Under the pieces are notes generated by a model. That model did not search any database. It had not been told where the DNA came from and saw only the letters and a program-made list of their open reading frames with translations. 28,413 nt of DNA from a virus. Shown piece by piece: positions 20,844 to 28,413 of this stretch; the first letter of the stretch is position 1; each line of letters starts with the position of its first letter. The stretch covers positions 1-28,413 of IMG/VR virus record IMGVR_UViG_3300028597_000056; one strand, 5' to 3'. A program made the translations under genes and the position numbers.

Positions 20844-23642
20844 CTACCCAGGCCTCCCCACACGCTGCCGAGCCTCTTCCTGCCGCTGGATCAGCCGCAG
20901 GTCTTCCACGTCGATCACCGAGGCACGCGGGTACACCTGGTAGGTCACCGACGGCCGGTCACCGCCCGCAGTGCTCGCCGACGCAACCGGTGCGGCGGGC
21001 ATGCCCGGGCGGGCCGCCCGTCCCACCGGCAGGTTCCCGGCGTTCAGGGCGTCCATGAACTTCAGCCCGTACCGGGCCACGGACGCGGCCTTGACGATGT
21101 ACTCGCCGGCCGACGCCAGCACGGGGATGGAGTCCGACATGCTCGTGCCCGGCCCCACCAGCAGACCGCCGCCGGGGAACCCGGGCACGCTGCCGCCGCT
21201 GGCGTACCGGCCGACGGCACCGCCCTGGGCGTAGCTGCCCGGCCGCAGCTTCTCCCGGTTGCGTACCTCTCCGGTGGCGCCCTGCACGATGTACTTCGTG
21301 ACCACGTAGGTCGTCGCGGTCTTGCCGTCCAGCCCGTTGAGCTGACGGCGCGCCGAAGCCAGCTGCCGTTCCAGCTGGGAAATCTCCGCCCGCACTTGCG
21401 CCTTACGGGAGTCCGGGACCGTCCGCAGCCGCTCCTTCGCCCGGTCGATCTTCGCCTGCAGGTCCTCCATGTCGCCCCGCAGCTTGGCCGTCTTGTCCGG
21501 CGTCTTCAGGATCTGATCGGCCAGCGCCTTAGCCTCGCCCCGGGTGAGGCCCATCTGCTGGGCGCTCGCGATGAGCTGCTCACGGCCCCTGGAGTAGATG
21601 CCGTTGACCGTCTCCCACGACTCGCCGTTCTCGCGGGCCGCCGCCGCGGCCTCGTCGGTCTTCGCCGCGAGGTCGTTGAGGGCAGTGGCGGCGGTGCGCT
21701 GCTTCTCGGTGTTGACGACGAGCTTCCCGCCCTGCATGTCGAGGACGCCGGCGTTCTCCCGGGCGGCCTTCGTCGTCGCGTCGATCGCCGCCTCGAACCC
21801 GATCATCCCGGACAGACCCTGCCGGTTGACGTCGTTCAACGCCTGGATGCTCTGGCGCAGCCCGTCAGCGCTGGCCTTCTGCGCGTCGAGCTTCCCCTGC
21901 ACCGCCAGGGCCTGCTCACCGAACAGGCCCATCGACTGGGCGGCCAGCTCCTGCTCCAGGGCCTGCGCGGCCAACGCGTCGTTGTAGGAGGTGAGCTTGT
22001 CGCGCAGCCCGTCCGTGCTGTAGCCCTGCTCCTCGAGCTTGGCGATCGTGTTCTCCAGCGCGGCCGCCGCCAAGTCGGCGTTGCCGCCGGACACCAGGGA
22101 AGCGAGCGCCTCGTCGAACGCGGAGACGTCCTCCTTCGCCTGCTTGACCGGCGTGGAGTCCATGCCGAAGAAGCTGGTGATGGACTGCTGGACCTGGTCG
22201 ATTCCCTCCGGGTCGATGACCCGCTCGAACGCCAGCCCCAAGTCGTTGAGGTCGGCACCATAGAAGCGGAGCGCTTCGCCGCTCACCTTGCCCGACTCGC
22301 CGAGCGCCTTGAGCGACGTCGCCAGTTTGTCGACGTCGGGCTGCGGCTTGCGGCTGCCGGCCGACAGCTGGTCGAGCGTGATGAGCAGCAGCCCGATCCC
22401 GGTCCCGGCCATCGCGAGTTTCGCTGTGCGGGACAGGGTGCCGATCGCCGCGCTGGTCCCGGCGAGCGCGCCAGGTGCACCGGCCGCCGCCGCGCGCATG
22501 GCGCCGATCTGCACACCGAGGGCGGCCAGGCCGGCGCTCATCGCGGCACCGCCAGCCGCGGCGAGCTTGACCGCCTTGATGGCGATGGCCAGCTGCAGCA
22601 GCGCGGCGAGCGCGTCCGGCGGCACCGCGCTGACGATGCCGGAGAGGGCGTTGATGACCTCGAGCATGCCGACGCCCACGCCGGACCCGGCCTCGAGGAC
22701 GTTGAGCAGTGCTTCGGCGACGTTCTCCAGCGTGTCGAACACCATGGGTCCGGCGGCCTGCGCGTAGTCCCACCACTCCTGCAGCGCACCGCCGTTGAAC
22801 TCGCCGCTCTGCAGCTTGGCGAGGAAGACAGTCAGTCGGTCGATGCCGTGGTCGAGGGTGTCGGTGGTGAACTTCTCGAACCGGCCCGTGAGCGCATCGA
22901 AGCCGGGCGTCGAGATGGCACCGCCGACCAGCGTGATGAGCCGGTCGAACTGGGTGGATGCGCCCTCGACGAGGCCCGTCGTCTTCGGCAGCAGCGCGTT
23001 GGCGACGGCCACGCCCTTGGTGAACGGGGCCATCACGTCGCCGGACAGCTCGTCGGACCACTCCTTGAAGTTGTCCTTCAGGATGCCGACGGCGACCGCG
23101 GCCTCCCGCGTTGCCGGGGGCATCCGCTCCAGCTGCCGCTGATAGGCCATCTGCGCCTTGATGGCCTCCTGGCTGGTGGCCCCGGACTCGGCCACGGCCT
23201 CCTCGTACTTCTCCTGCGCCTCCAGGGCCTCCCCGATCGCGGCGACCTGCGGGCCGAGCGCGAGCGCGTAGGCGCCGGCGGCCACGCCGACCGCGCCGAG
23301 CTGCCCGGCGAGGACGGCCGCCGAGGAGGCGAGGCCCGCCGCCGCTGGGATCGCGGCGGGCAGGAGCGAGATCAGATTCGCCTTGAGGGATTCGCCGAGC
23401 TTGCTGGACGCGTCCGACAGCGTGGCCATGCTGCGGCGGACCTGGCTGGAACTGTCGTCGACCCGGCGCTGCGCGTCGGCCAGCGTGAGGAAGCGCCCCT
23501 GCAGGTCACGCAGGTTGCCGTCGGAGTCCGCCGTGATCCCGGCCAGCCGCAGCCGCAGCCGGTCCGCAGAGTCAGCCGTGCCGTCCAGAACCCGGCTCAG
23601 CTCATCACGGCCGGCCAGCGTGAAGGTGAGACGCTCGGCCAC
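20844..23642 (-). CDS. Tail tape measure protein
   Basis: The protein has 932 residues from a GTG at 23642 preceded by GAGGGGG. It is helical, with an N-terminal coiled region (SRVLDGTADSADRLRLRLAG), a hydrophobic stretch at about 90-140 (LPAAIPAAAGLASSAAVLAG), a second Ala/Gly-rich hydrophobic stretch near the middle, and a coiled coil (DLQAKIDRAKERLRTVPDSR) toward the C-terminus. It sets tail length and is ejected with the DNA. By the usual 1.5 angstrom per residue rule, its size implies a tail of roughly 140 nm. It follows the tail assembly chaperone frames, as in other siphoviruses. Confidence 0.93.
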   Translation of the reverse strand: MAERLTFTLAGRDELSRVLDGTADSADRLRLRLAGITADSDGNLRDLQGRFLTLADAQRRVDDSSSQVRRSMATLSDASSKLGESLKANLISLLPAAIPAAAGLASSAAVLAGQLGAVGVAAGAYALALGPQVAAIGEALEAQEKYEEAVAESGATSQEAIKAQMAYQRQLERMPPATREAAVAVGILKDNFKEWSDELSGDVMAPFTKGVAVANALLPKTTGLVEGASTQFDRLITLVGGAISTPGFDALTGRFEKFTTDTLDHGIDRLTVFLAKLQSGEFNGGALQEWWDYAQAAGPMVFDTLENVAEALLNVLEAGSGVGVGMLEVINALSGIVSAVPPDALAALLQLAIAIKAVKLAAAGGAAMSAGLAALGVQIGAMRAAAAGAPGALAGTSAAIGTLSRTAKLAMAGTGIGLLLITLDQLSAGSRKPQPDVDKLATSLKALGESGKVSGEALRFYGADLNDLGLAFERVIDPEGIDQVQQSITSFFGMDSTPVKQAKEDVSAFDEALASLVSGGNADLAAAALENTIAKLEEQGYSTDGLRDKLTSYNDALAAQALEQELAAQSMGLFGEQALAVQGKLDAQKASADGLRQSIQALNDVNRQGLSGMIGFEAAIDATTKAARENAGVLDMQGGKLVVNTEKQRTAATALNDLAAKTDEAAAAARENGESWETVNGIYSRGREQLIASAQQMGLTRGEAKALADQILKTPDKTAKLRGDMEDLQAKIDRAKERLRTVPDSRKAQVRAEISQLERQLASARRQLNGLDGKTATTYVVTKYIVQGATGEVRNREKLRPGSYAQGGAVGRYASGGSVPGFPGGGLLVGPGTSMSDSIPVLASAGEYIVKAASVARYGLKFMDALNAGNLPVGRAARPGMPAAPVASASTAGGDRPSVTYQVYPRASVIDVEDLRLIQRQEEARQRVGRPG

Positions 23643-23645
23643 GGG

Positions 23646-24223
23646 TCACCCCCTCAGTGAAGCGACGTGCCGCTGCAGCCACGCGACGAGCCGCAGGAAC
23701 CGGTCGACGGGCAGCCGGTCGTACTCCGTCGGCTGCATGTGCAGGTAGTGGTAGAACAGCGGCTCGTACTGCCAGATCAGGCCGCGGAGTCCTGGCGGCC
23801 CTTCACCAAGTGGCCTTTTCCCAGCGCGTCCAGGGCGGCGTCGACGTCGTCCCGGTTGTCGGCGAGCTTCCGCAGGTGTGGGGTGACCGCGTCGATCACC
23901 GAGTCCTCGTTCTTGCTCATGGCCTCGGCCATCAGGTTGGTGAGGACCTCGTCGATCTCAGCGCGCTCGATCCGCGCGGACAGGCGCCGCCGCCACCCAG
24001 GCACGTCGAACGTCGCGAACTCCAGGCCCGGGTCGGTCCGCCGGCGGAACGCCCACAGCACCGCGCGCATCGCGGTGGGGTCCTGCGCCCTCAGCCGGTC
24101 CTCGATGGTCCGCCAGGGCACGTCCCCCATGGCCTCCTCGACGGCGGCCGCCTCCAGCGCCGACAGGTCGTCGGTGCTCAGCCGCTCGACGCTGTCGTCG
24201 TCCTGCCTGAACGCGATGATCAC
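23646..24223 (-). CDS. Tail assembly chaperone, long frameshifted form (GT)
   Basis: A -1 shift at the slippery site (23816-23822) joins the first 136 codons of the short frame to 56 codons of a second frame that has no good start of its own. The joined product has 192 residues and ends with GLIWQYEPLFYHLHMQPTEY and a basic helix (RLPVDRFLRLVAWLQRHVAS), typical of the T part of GT chaperones. It would coat the tape measure protein and recruit tail tube subunits in a fixed ratio to the short form. The second frame ends four bases before the tape-measure GTG. Confidence 0.8.
23777..24223 (-). CDS. Tail assembly chaperone, short form (G)
   Basis: The protein has 148 residues from a GTG at 24223 with AGAGGAA just upstream. 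It is helical and acidic, with AVLWAFRRRTDPGLEFATFD and VLTNLMAEAMSKNEDSVIDA. Without a frameshift, translation stops at 23777. Position between the tail tube and tape measure genes, length, and the shift site near the end identify it as the lambda G-like component. The expected excess of the short over the long form is a family property, not measured here. Confidence 0.85.
   Translation of the reverse strand: MIIAFRQDDDSVERLSTDDLSALEAAAVEEAMGDVPWRTIEDRLRAQDPTAMRAVLWAFRRRTDPGLEFATFDVPGWRRRLSARIERAEIDEVLTNLMAEAMSKNEDSVIDAVTPHLRKLADNRDDVDAALDALGKGHLVKGRQDSAA
23816..23822 (-). other. Programmed -1 ribosomal frameshift site
   Basis: On the coding (minus) strand the heptamer G_GGA_AAA lies 13 codons before the zero-frame stop, in exact X_XXY_YYZ phase (zero-frame codons GGA and AAA). 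Slipping back one base re-reads GGG and AAA and continues as AGG CCA CTT, the second chaperone frame. GC-rich sequence able to form a hairpin (GGGCCGCC...) follows within 20 bases. Confidence 0.8.
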
Positions 24224-24237
24224 TGCTGTTCCTCTTC

Positions 24238-24765
24238 TCACGTAAGGTCGCGGCGGACGTCGCCGAGGACCCGTTCCACTTCGGCCCGCATGCGGGGGGT
24301 GCCGGCCGCGACGGTGCGCGACCACCAGCCCGACGGCCTGGCCCACTGCGTCGCCCACCGCCGCCGGTTGCCGAACACGGGGTGCCGGACGCGGCCGGAC
24401 TCGATGACCCAGGGCATGTTCTTGATGTCTGCCGGGAGTCGCCCGCGGTCGATCCAGACGCGGGCGCCGATGCCTGTGCTCTGCCGGACGCTGATCTTGA
24501 TCGCGCGGGCGATCGTGTCCCGCAACGGCCGGGTCGTCGGCGACGGACCGCCGCGCCCCATCCGCCCGTCCCGGTTGCGCTTGCGCCCCTCGGACACCAG
24601 CGGCTGGGACCTGATGGCCTTCTGCAGATCCTTCTGCAGCGGCTCGGCGGCCCGGCGCACGCGGCGTGCGAAGTTCTGCCGCAGGCGCGGACCGCCGGCC
24701 CGCCGCATGCGCCGGGACAGGTCAACCAGCTGGCCGGTGCCCAGGATCTGCACGCTGCTGGGCAT
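24238..24765 (-). CDS. HK97 gp10-like minor head-tail protein (tentative)
   Basis: The protein has 175 residues and is very basic. The N-terminal VQILGTGQLVDLSRRMRRAG and helices RLRQNFARRVRRAAEPLQKD resemble gp10-like proteins that join head and tail or complete the tail. A central segment (RDTIARAIKISVRQSTGIGA) and the ESGRVRHPVFGNRRRW motif are also typical of that group. It lies between the tail tube and chaperone genes, one place later than usual for gp10-like genes. It therefore may be a tail completion protein specific to this phage. Confidence 0.6.
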   Translation of the reverse strand: MPSSVQILGTGQLVDLSRRMRRAGGPRLRQNFARRVRRAAEPLQKDLQKAIRSQPLVSEGRKRNRDGRMGRGGPSPTTRPLRDTIARAIKISVRQSTGIGARVWIDRGRLPADIKNMPWVIESGRVRHPVFGNRRRWATQWARPSGWWSRTVAAGTPRMRAEVERVLGDVRRDLT

Positions 24766-24771
24766 GACCGG

Positions 24772-25260
24772 TCAGGGGGTCTCGGCCGGGATGGCGACGT
24801 TCTCGGCGGGCTCGCTGGTGATGGCGAACTGCGCCATGATCTGCGCCGCCGTGTCCAGCTCCCGCACCTTGGCCTGGCTGGTCACCGTCACCGGGTACAC
24901 GTCCATCGTCTGGGTGGGGACATCGCCCTCGTCCATCCACACGATGAAGCCGGACGCCTCGCGCACCAGCAGCGTGCGGACGTCGTCGGAGTCCTTCGAC
25001 GCCCAGAACGTGAGCGAGGAGTCGGAGGCGGTGATCTCGCCGCCGACCACCGGTGTGAACCGGGAGCCGAGGGCCGGGGTGGGGACGGTGCCGGATGTGG
25101 TCTGCCACCCGGACATCGCGCCGGTCTCACCCTCCAGCGCCGTTCCCGCGTCCAGCTCCGCCCTGGTGGGGCTGTTCTTGTTCGCGATCGTCGGCACCCA
25201 CAGCACGCGGGTCACGCCGCGCCGGTAGTACCGGGTCGACGCCTGGATCGGAGTTGCCAT
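24772..25260 (-). CDS. Major tail (tube) protein
   Basis: The protein has 162 residues. It begins MATPIQASTRYYRRGVTRVL and is beta-rich (LEGETGAMSGWQTTSGTVPT, SRFTPVVGGEITASDSSLTF), ending in the strand VTVTSQAKVRELDTAAQIMA. Size, sequence style and position upstream of the chaperone and tape measure fit the tail tube protein that polymerises into stacked hexamers. Its start codon overlaps the previous gene's stop by one base (TAATG). High expression is expected. Confidence 0.88.
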   Translation of the reverse strand: MATPIQASTRYYRRGVTRVLWVPTIANKNSPTRAELDAGTALEGETGAMSGWQTTSGTVPTPALGSRFTPVVGGEITASDSSLTFWASKDSDDVRTLLVREASGFIVWMDEGDVPTQTMDVYPVTVTSQAKVRELDTAAQIMAQFAITSEPAENVAIPAETP

Positions 25261-25424
25261 TAGTTCTCTCCCTCAGTCCGCCGACGGCCCTTCGCCGCGG
25301 CCATCTCAACGGGCTGAGCTGCCAGGCCGGACACGACCTTCCAGCCCGACCGCTCGTAGTGCTTCACCGAGATCTCGGGGACCTCGATCTCCCGCTCGAT
25401 CCCGTCATGCGTCATCCGCACCAC
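25260..25424 (-). CDS. Small hypothetical protein between neck and tail tube genes
   Basis: The protein has 54 residues from a GTG at 25424 with GGGAG seven bases upstream. The frame is open to 25451, but that start would lie inside the previous gene without a binding site. It contains THDGIEREIEVPEISVKHYE and a basic tail (AAAKGRRRTEGEN). The N-terminal part is probably a small beta fold. Such short genes occur beside tail tube genes in many actinophages. Function unknown. Confidence 0.6.
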   Translation of the reverse strand: MVRMTHDGIEREIEVPEISVKHYERSGWKVVSGLAAQPVEMAAAKGRRRTEGEN

Positions 25425-25438
25425 CGCGCGGCTCCCTT

Positions 25439-25900
25439 CTACGTGAAGCACTTGCCGGCCACCGTCAGCAGCAGCACGGCCTGAGCGCCCCTGTCCGTCT
25501 GGTCCTGCGTCAACTGGCTGGCCTCGATCGCAGCCTCAACCTCACCGCGGCCCAGGCCGATGCTCGGGTCAGCGGCCAGCCACTCCTCGACACGGGCGCC
25601 GATCTCATACGCCCGCACCCGCGCGGCCCGCACGTCGGTGTCGCCGCGCTGCGCGATCGCCGCGACCATCACCTGGAACTGCTCCTCGCGAGAGCGGGCG
25701 CCGAGCCCGGCCCAGCCGCCGAGGGTCTGCGCGGCCTGGAAGTCACCGGCCGGGTCGCCGTCGAAGCCGACGATCAGCCAGTCCTTCGCGCTGCTGTCGG
25801 TCACCTCGGGGCCGTCCGACACCCGCACGTCCGCCAGGGCCGCATCGGCTCTGGCGAGCGCCACCAGGGCGTCGAGGACCTCCGGCACTCTGGACCCCAT
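25439..25900 (-). CDS. Tail terminator / neck protein (tentative)
   Basis: The protein has 153 residues from an ATG at 25900; a GTG at 25903 is equally close. It is acidic and alpha/beta, with VPEVLDALVALARADAALAD, a DWLIVGFDGDPAGDFQAAQT segment and a hydrophobic C-terminal strand (AQAVLLLTVAGKCF). Its size and order (after the connector, before the tail tube) are those of tail terminators, which cap the tube and dock it to the head. The start overlaps the connector's stop. Confidence 0.65.
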   Translation of the reverse strand: MGSRVPEVLDALVALARADAALADVRVSDGPEVTDSSAKDWLIVGFDGDPAGDFQAAQTLGGWAGLGARSREEQFQVMVAAIAQRGDTDVRAARVRAYEIGARVEEWLAADPSIGLGRGEVEAAIEASQLTQDQTDRGAQAVLLLTVAGKCFT

Positions 25901-26442
25901 CACGCCACCCCCGGAGGACGCCGGAACGAGTCGAGGAGCTGCAGCACCCGGTGCGGGACGGCGTACCCGAACCCGGGGATGGGTTCGGTCACGCTGAAGT
26001 CGTCGCCGCCTCCGGCCAGTCCGCCGCGCGTCGCGCGCTGCGTCCGCCACAGATGCTGCAGCAGAACGAGCGCCGCCAGCTTGATGGTCGGCGGCACCGT
26101 GGCGCGGCCGGCCATGTACGTGACGGTGTACGCCCCCGCCGGGAAGGTGGCCCCGTCCGCGCGGCTGATGATGCCTGCGGAGCCGTCCACCGTGAGCGCG
26201 TCGGCCGAGTAGAGGGCGCCCGCCCCGGCCAGTGAGGTGACCGACAGCAGCGGCGGGTGCAGTACAGCCAGGGCCGCCCCACCGCCGGTCACCCTGTCGG
26301 TGACCTCCCGCTGCTCGATGACGCCCACGAAGCCCTCGATGACCGCGGGCAGCGCGTCGATGTACGTCTGCAGCTCGACGTCCTCACTGTCCCCCGTGAT
26401 GTCCAGCTGCCGCTTGGCCTCTTCCAGCGTCACCAGCGCCAT
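25900..26442 (-). CDS. Head-tail connector, HK97 gp6-like
   Basis: The protein has 180 residues. The N-terminal LVTLEEAKRQLDITGDSEDV, followed by DVELQTYIDALPAVIEGFVG, is the characteristic start of gp6/gp15-type connectors. A central beta domain (VTDRVTGGGAALAVLHPPLL) and a C-terminal helical part (IKLAALVLLQHLWRTQRATR) follow. It forms a ring under the portal that closes the head and receives the tail. It lies nine bases after the small gene at 26452-26673. Confidence 0.85.
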   Translation of the reverse strand: MALVTLEEAKRQLDITGDSEDVELQTYIDALPAVIEGFVGVIEQREVTDRVTGGGAALAVLHPPLLSVTSLAGAGALYSADALTVDGSAGIISRADGATFPAGAYTVTYMAGRATVPPTIKLAALVLLQHLWRTQRATRGGLAGGGDDFSVTEPIPGFGYAVPHRVLQLLDSFRRPPGVA

Positions 26443-26451
26443 GCCCGCCTC

Positions 26452-26673
26452 CTACTCTGTGCCGCGCGGTGCCGTCTTGCGACGGGGCCGGCGGGCAGCG
26501 GTCTCGGCGGCGGGCGGCTGCTCCGGCGTCTCGACGGGCGCGGTGCGCACCAGTTCGGCGCGCACCCCGTCCGCCCACTTCGCCGCCTCCGGGCCGGGGA
26601 GGTCGATCTCCTCCCCGGCCCGCCAGGAGTAGCCCGGGCCCGCAACGCTCACGAGCATGCGGATCCGGGGCAT
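26452..26673 (-). CDS. Small head-region protein
   Basis: The protein has 73 residues. MPRIRMLVSVAGPGYSWRAG followed by EEIDLPGPEAAKWADGVRAE is a compact beta/alpha N-terminal part, and the rest is a flexible Pro/Ala/Arg tail. It overlaps the preceding gene by one base (TGATG). Small proteins of this kind recur between capsid and connector genes in Streptomyces phages. A head-completion or decoration role is possible but unproven. Confidence 0.65.
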   Translation of the reverse strand: MPRIRMLVSVAGPGYSWRAGEEIDLPGPEAAKWADGVRAELVRTAPVETPEQPPAAETAARRPRRKTAPRGTE

Positions 26674-27065
26674 CAGCGGTCGCCCAGGCCCTGGTGCAGC
26701 TGCTCGACCTCACGCTCGGCCTGAGACTCCGCGGTCTCCTTGGCCTTGTCGTGGGCCTCCTTGAGCGCCTTCACCTCGGCGTCCGGCTCCGAGGAGCCGG
26801 TGCCGTCGTCGGTCGGCCCGGCGCTCACGCCGCGCGCGGCGACGTCGACGGCGGACACCGCCTGCACGGCGAGCTGCTCCTTGGCCGCCGCGACCGCGGT
26901 CTCCTTGTCGCCGATGAACTCGGGCCGCACCTGGTCCATCGAGCCGTCCGCGCGCCGGGAGGCCATGACGATGCGGTCGTGGTCACCGTGCTCGGCGGCG
27001 GCCGCCGTGGGCTTGTTCTGCGTGACCCCGGTGTCCGGGGTCTCCTTCTTCGGGCTGGTCGCCAT
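26673..27065 (-). CDS. Hypothetical protein after the major capsid gene
   Basis: The protein has 130 residues from an ATG at 27065 preceded by GGAAGGGA. The frame is open further upstream inside the capsid gene, but the binding site fixes the start. The N-terminus is flexible (MATSPKKETPDTGVTQNKPT), the centre holds RIVMASRRADGSMDQVRPEF and an Ala-rich helix (KETAVAAAKEQLAVQAVSAV), and the C-terminus is a charged coiled coil (EVKALKEAHDKAKETAESQA). It could be a capsid decoration or assembly factor. No family recognised. Confidence 0.65.
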   Translation of the reverse strand: MATSPKKETPDTGVTQNKPTAAAAEHGDHDRIVMASRRADGSMDQVRPEFIGDKETAVAAAKEQLAVQAVSAVDVAARGVSAGPTDDGTGSSEPDAEVKALKEAHDKAKETAESQAEREVEQLHQGLGDR

Positions 27066-27106
27066 AAGGGCGTCCCTTCCTGTGGGTTGGCCGGATGGTC
27101 GGGGGA

Positions 27107-28357
27107 TCAGGTGGCGGAGTTGCGGTACGCCCGGTAGGCGGCCGTGTCCTGCGGGGTACCGTCCGTGCGCGCGAACGCCAGGAAACCGACCTGGAGGTAG
27201 TCCGCGTACCGCTCGGCGAGACGCAGCAGCTGCACGTCCTGCACGTCGCGGATGAGGTAACCGGCGTAGAAGTCGCCGAACATGATCGACTTGGCGTTGG
27301 CCGCCATGACGGGCATGTCCTGGTTGATGGTGTAGCCGTAGCCGAGGAGCCCGTCCGGGGTGCCGACCTGGATGGACGGCTCCCACAGCGGACGGTTCTG
27401 TCCGTCCTTCAGCTTCCGCGCGGCGGACAGCGACGCGTCGTTCAGCATGAACTGGGCGCGGCCGCTGTTGCGGTAGGCGGGGTCCACAGAGTGGATGAGG
27501 TCGATCAGGTCGTCATAGGTGACCGACGTGGTCTGACCGGTGGCGCCGGTCTTGCCGATGACCGCGTTGGTCTGCACGCCCTCCGGCTGGGCGGTGCCCG
27601 TGCCGGTGGTGAAGTGCTGGTTCTGGGCGCGGCCGATACGGCGACCGAGGACGCCGGCCAGCCAGGACTCCAGGTCGAAAGCGTTGTCGTTGAGCAGCTG
27701 CAGCGACACCCGCACCAGCTTCGACGTGTACATGTACGCGCCGATGTCGTTGGTGCCCAGGGTCACGTCCTGCTCGGTGACCTGCGAGTTCTCCGCCAGG
27801 ATCGCGCCGACGTTCGCGGTGTCGTCGTTCGTCGGCCACGGCAGCGTCGCGCCGGTCTCCGTGGTGATGACCTCGGCGACGTCCCGCATCGAGCTGTAGA
27901 ACTTCTGCGCCTCGATGAGCTTGGCCCGGAACGGGGCCGGAACCATGTAGCCGCCGGCCGCACCGGTGGCCACGCCCTGGGCACGCAGCTCCTTGCCGTC
28001 GACCCAGCCGGAGCGCAGCACCGTGCGCTCCTCGGCGGACAGCTCGGTGGTGCCCTCGCGGACCCAGGAACGCCAGGCGTCGGCGTAGGCCTCGGCCTTG
28101 TCGGGGCCGCCGTGCCGCTCCTCGTCGGCGTCCCGGGTCGCGTCGAGGACCTGGGAGTAGTCGACGTTGGAGAGGCGCTGGTGGCGCTCCTCGCGCTCGA
28201 TGTCGGCGGACAGCCGCTCGACGTCGGCGAGCGCGTTGTCCCAGGCGGTGCGGTCCTCGGCGGACAGGTCCTCGTCGGAGGACGCGCGGTTCTGGAACTT
28301 CTGCGCGGCGTCCCAGGCGCTCGCTCGCTGGTCGAGCAGATCCTTCAGGGTGGGCAT
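27107..28357 (-). CDS. Major capsid protein, HK97 fold
   Basis: The protein has 416 residues from an ATG at 28357 with GGAGG five bases upstream; a GTG at 28372 would add five residues. The first about 115 residues are a charged coiled-coil delta/scaffold domain (MPTLKDLLDQRASAWDAAQK, then DLSAEDRTAWDNALADVERL). The HK97 domain follows, with GAAGGYMVPAPFRAKLIEAQ, TGATLPWPTNDDTANVGAIL, the E-loop-like NSQVTEQDVTLG, and QNQHFTTGTGTAQPEGVQTN. The delta domain is usually removed by a phage protease encoded upstream, outside this window. It builds the icosahedral shell. Confidence 0.95.
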   Translation of the reverse strand: MPTLKDLLDQRASAWDAAQKFQNRASSDEDLSAEDRTAWDNALADVERLSADIEREERHQRLSNVDYSQVLDATRDADEERHGGPDKAEAYADAWRSWVREGTTELSAEERTVLRSGWVDGKELRAQGVATGAAGGYMVPAPFRAKLIEAQKFYSSMRDVAEVITTETGATLPWPTNDDTANVGAILAENSQVTEQDVTLGTNDIGAYMYTSKLVRVSLQLLNDNAFDLESWLAGVLGRRIGRAQNQHFTTGTGTAQPEGVQTNAVIGKTGATGQTTSVTYDDLIDLIHSVDPAYRNSGRAQFMLNDASLSAARKLKDGQNRPLWEPSIQVGTPDGLLGYGYTINQDMPVMAANAKSIMFGDFYAGYLIRDVQDVQLLRLAERYADYLQVGFLAFARTDGTPQDTAAYRAYRNSAT

Positions 28358-28378
28358 GCGTGCCTCCAGCACGAAGGG

Positions 28379-28399
28379 CCCCGGCGCCGGTTGGCGGGG
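28379..28399 (-). terminator. Hairpin upstream of the major capsid gene
   Basis: CCCC (28379-28382) pairs with GGGG (28396-28399), and GCC (28386-28388) with GGC (28393-28395), with GGC bulged. On the coding strand it is followed by CCCTTCG. It could be a processing site or attenuator between the head protease region and the capsid gene. The stretch 28358-28413 shows no gene. Confidence 0.35.
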
Positions 28400-28413
28400 G
28401 CTGGGGGATGGGT

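Noticed and set aside
20103-23660. A very long plus-strand open frame opposite the tape measure and Dit genes
   Set aside because: It mirrors the codon phase of the minus-strand genes in high-GC DNA, is Arg/Gly/Val-rich without motifs, and crosses clear gene boundaries. The tape measure and Dit proteins on the other strand are convincing.
23657-25228. Long plus-strand open frame over the tail chaperone and tail tube genes
   Set aside because: It spans four well-supported minus-strand genes, has Arg/Pro-rich composition and no ribosome binding site at its start.
27066-27106. Possible control element between the capsid gene and the next gene
   Set aside because: The 41 bases hold only the ribosome binding site of the next gene and no dyad of note.
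1-28413. CRISPR array, insertion sequence or toxin-antitoxin pair
   Set aside because: No regularly spaced identical repeats with unique spacers, no transposase motifs or terminal inverted repeats, and no recognisable toxin-antitoxin pair were seen.

Overview
The window is about 28.4 kb of very GC-rich DNA (roughly 70 %, strong G/C preference at third codon positions, AGGAG-type ribosome binding sites, many GTG starts). It reads as part of a temperate siphovirus of a Streptomyces-like actinobacterium. Nearly all genes are on the minus strand and are packed with ATGA/GTGA stop-start overlaps, as in phage operons.

Layout on the + coordinate scale. (1) 1-9063, minus strand: early region. From promoter-proximal to distal it holds a Cro/XRE-type regulator, an excisionase-like HTH protein, two small proteins, a lambda-O-like replication initiator with internal iterons, a DnaC-like loader, a DnaB helicase, several small unrecognised genes, zinc-ribbon and HTH proteins, and a membrane protein that ends in an HTH domain. 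(2) 9064-9173: divergent regulatory region with three operator-like repeats. (3) 9174-11500, plus strand: an HTH protein and a tyrosine integrase. (4) 11461-11774: a probable attP, made of a 49-bp tRNA-Met 3' fragment flanked by paired 10-bp direct repeats. (5) 12109-13063: a self-contained accessory cassette, a short GntR-type regulator divergent from two Cys-rich small proteins and enclosed by strong hairpins. (6) 13142-28357, minus strand: late operon. Read in transcription order it runs major capsid, head-completion proteins, tail tube, tail assembly chaperone with a -1 frameshift site, tape measure, Dit, Gp37-like protein, receptor-binding proteins (including a beta-helix/SGNH tail spike), amidase endolysin and holin-type membrane proteins. 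Terminase, portal and protease are absent and presumably lie beyond the right edge.

Phage genes continue on both sides of the attP, and no intact tRNA or host gene is visible. The sequence therefore looks like a free or circularly permuted phage genome rather than a prophage junction. This is an inference: a prophage integrated elsewhere, or a phage maintained as an episome, would look the same.

Most worth checking: (a) five iterons, each an imperfect inverted repeat with GGGTGG/CCACCC arms, inside the linker of the initiator gene, mirroring the origin in lambda gene O; (b) the attP with arm-type repeats on both sides of the tRNA fragment; (c) the GntR-controlled Cys-protein cassette; (d) a membrane protein carrying a C-terminal DNA-binding domain; (e) the G_GGA_AAA slippery site that joins the two tail-chaperone frames.
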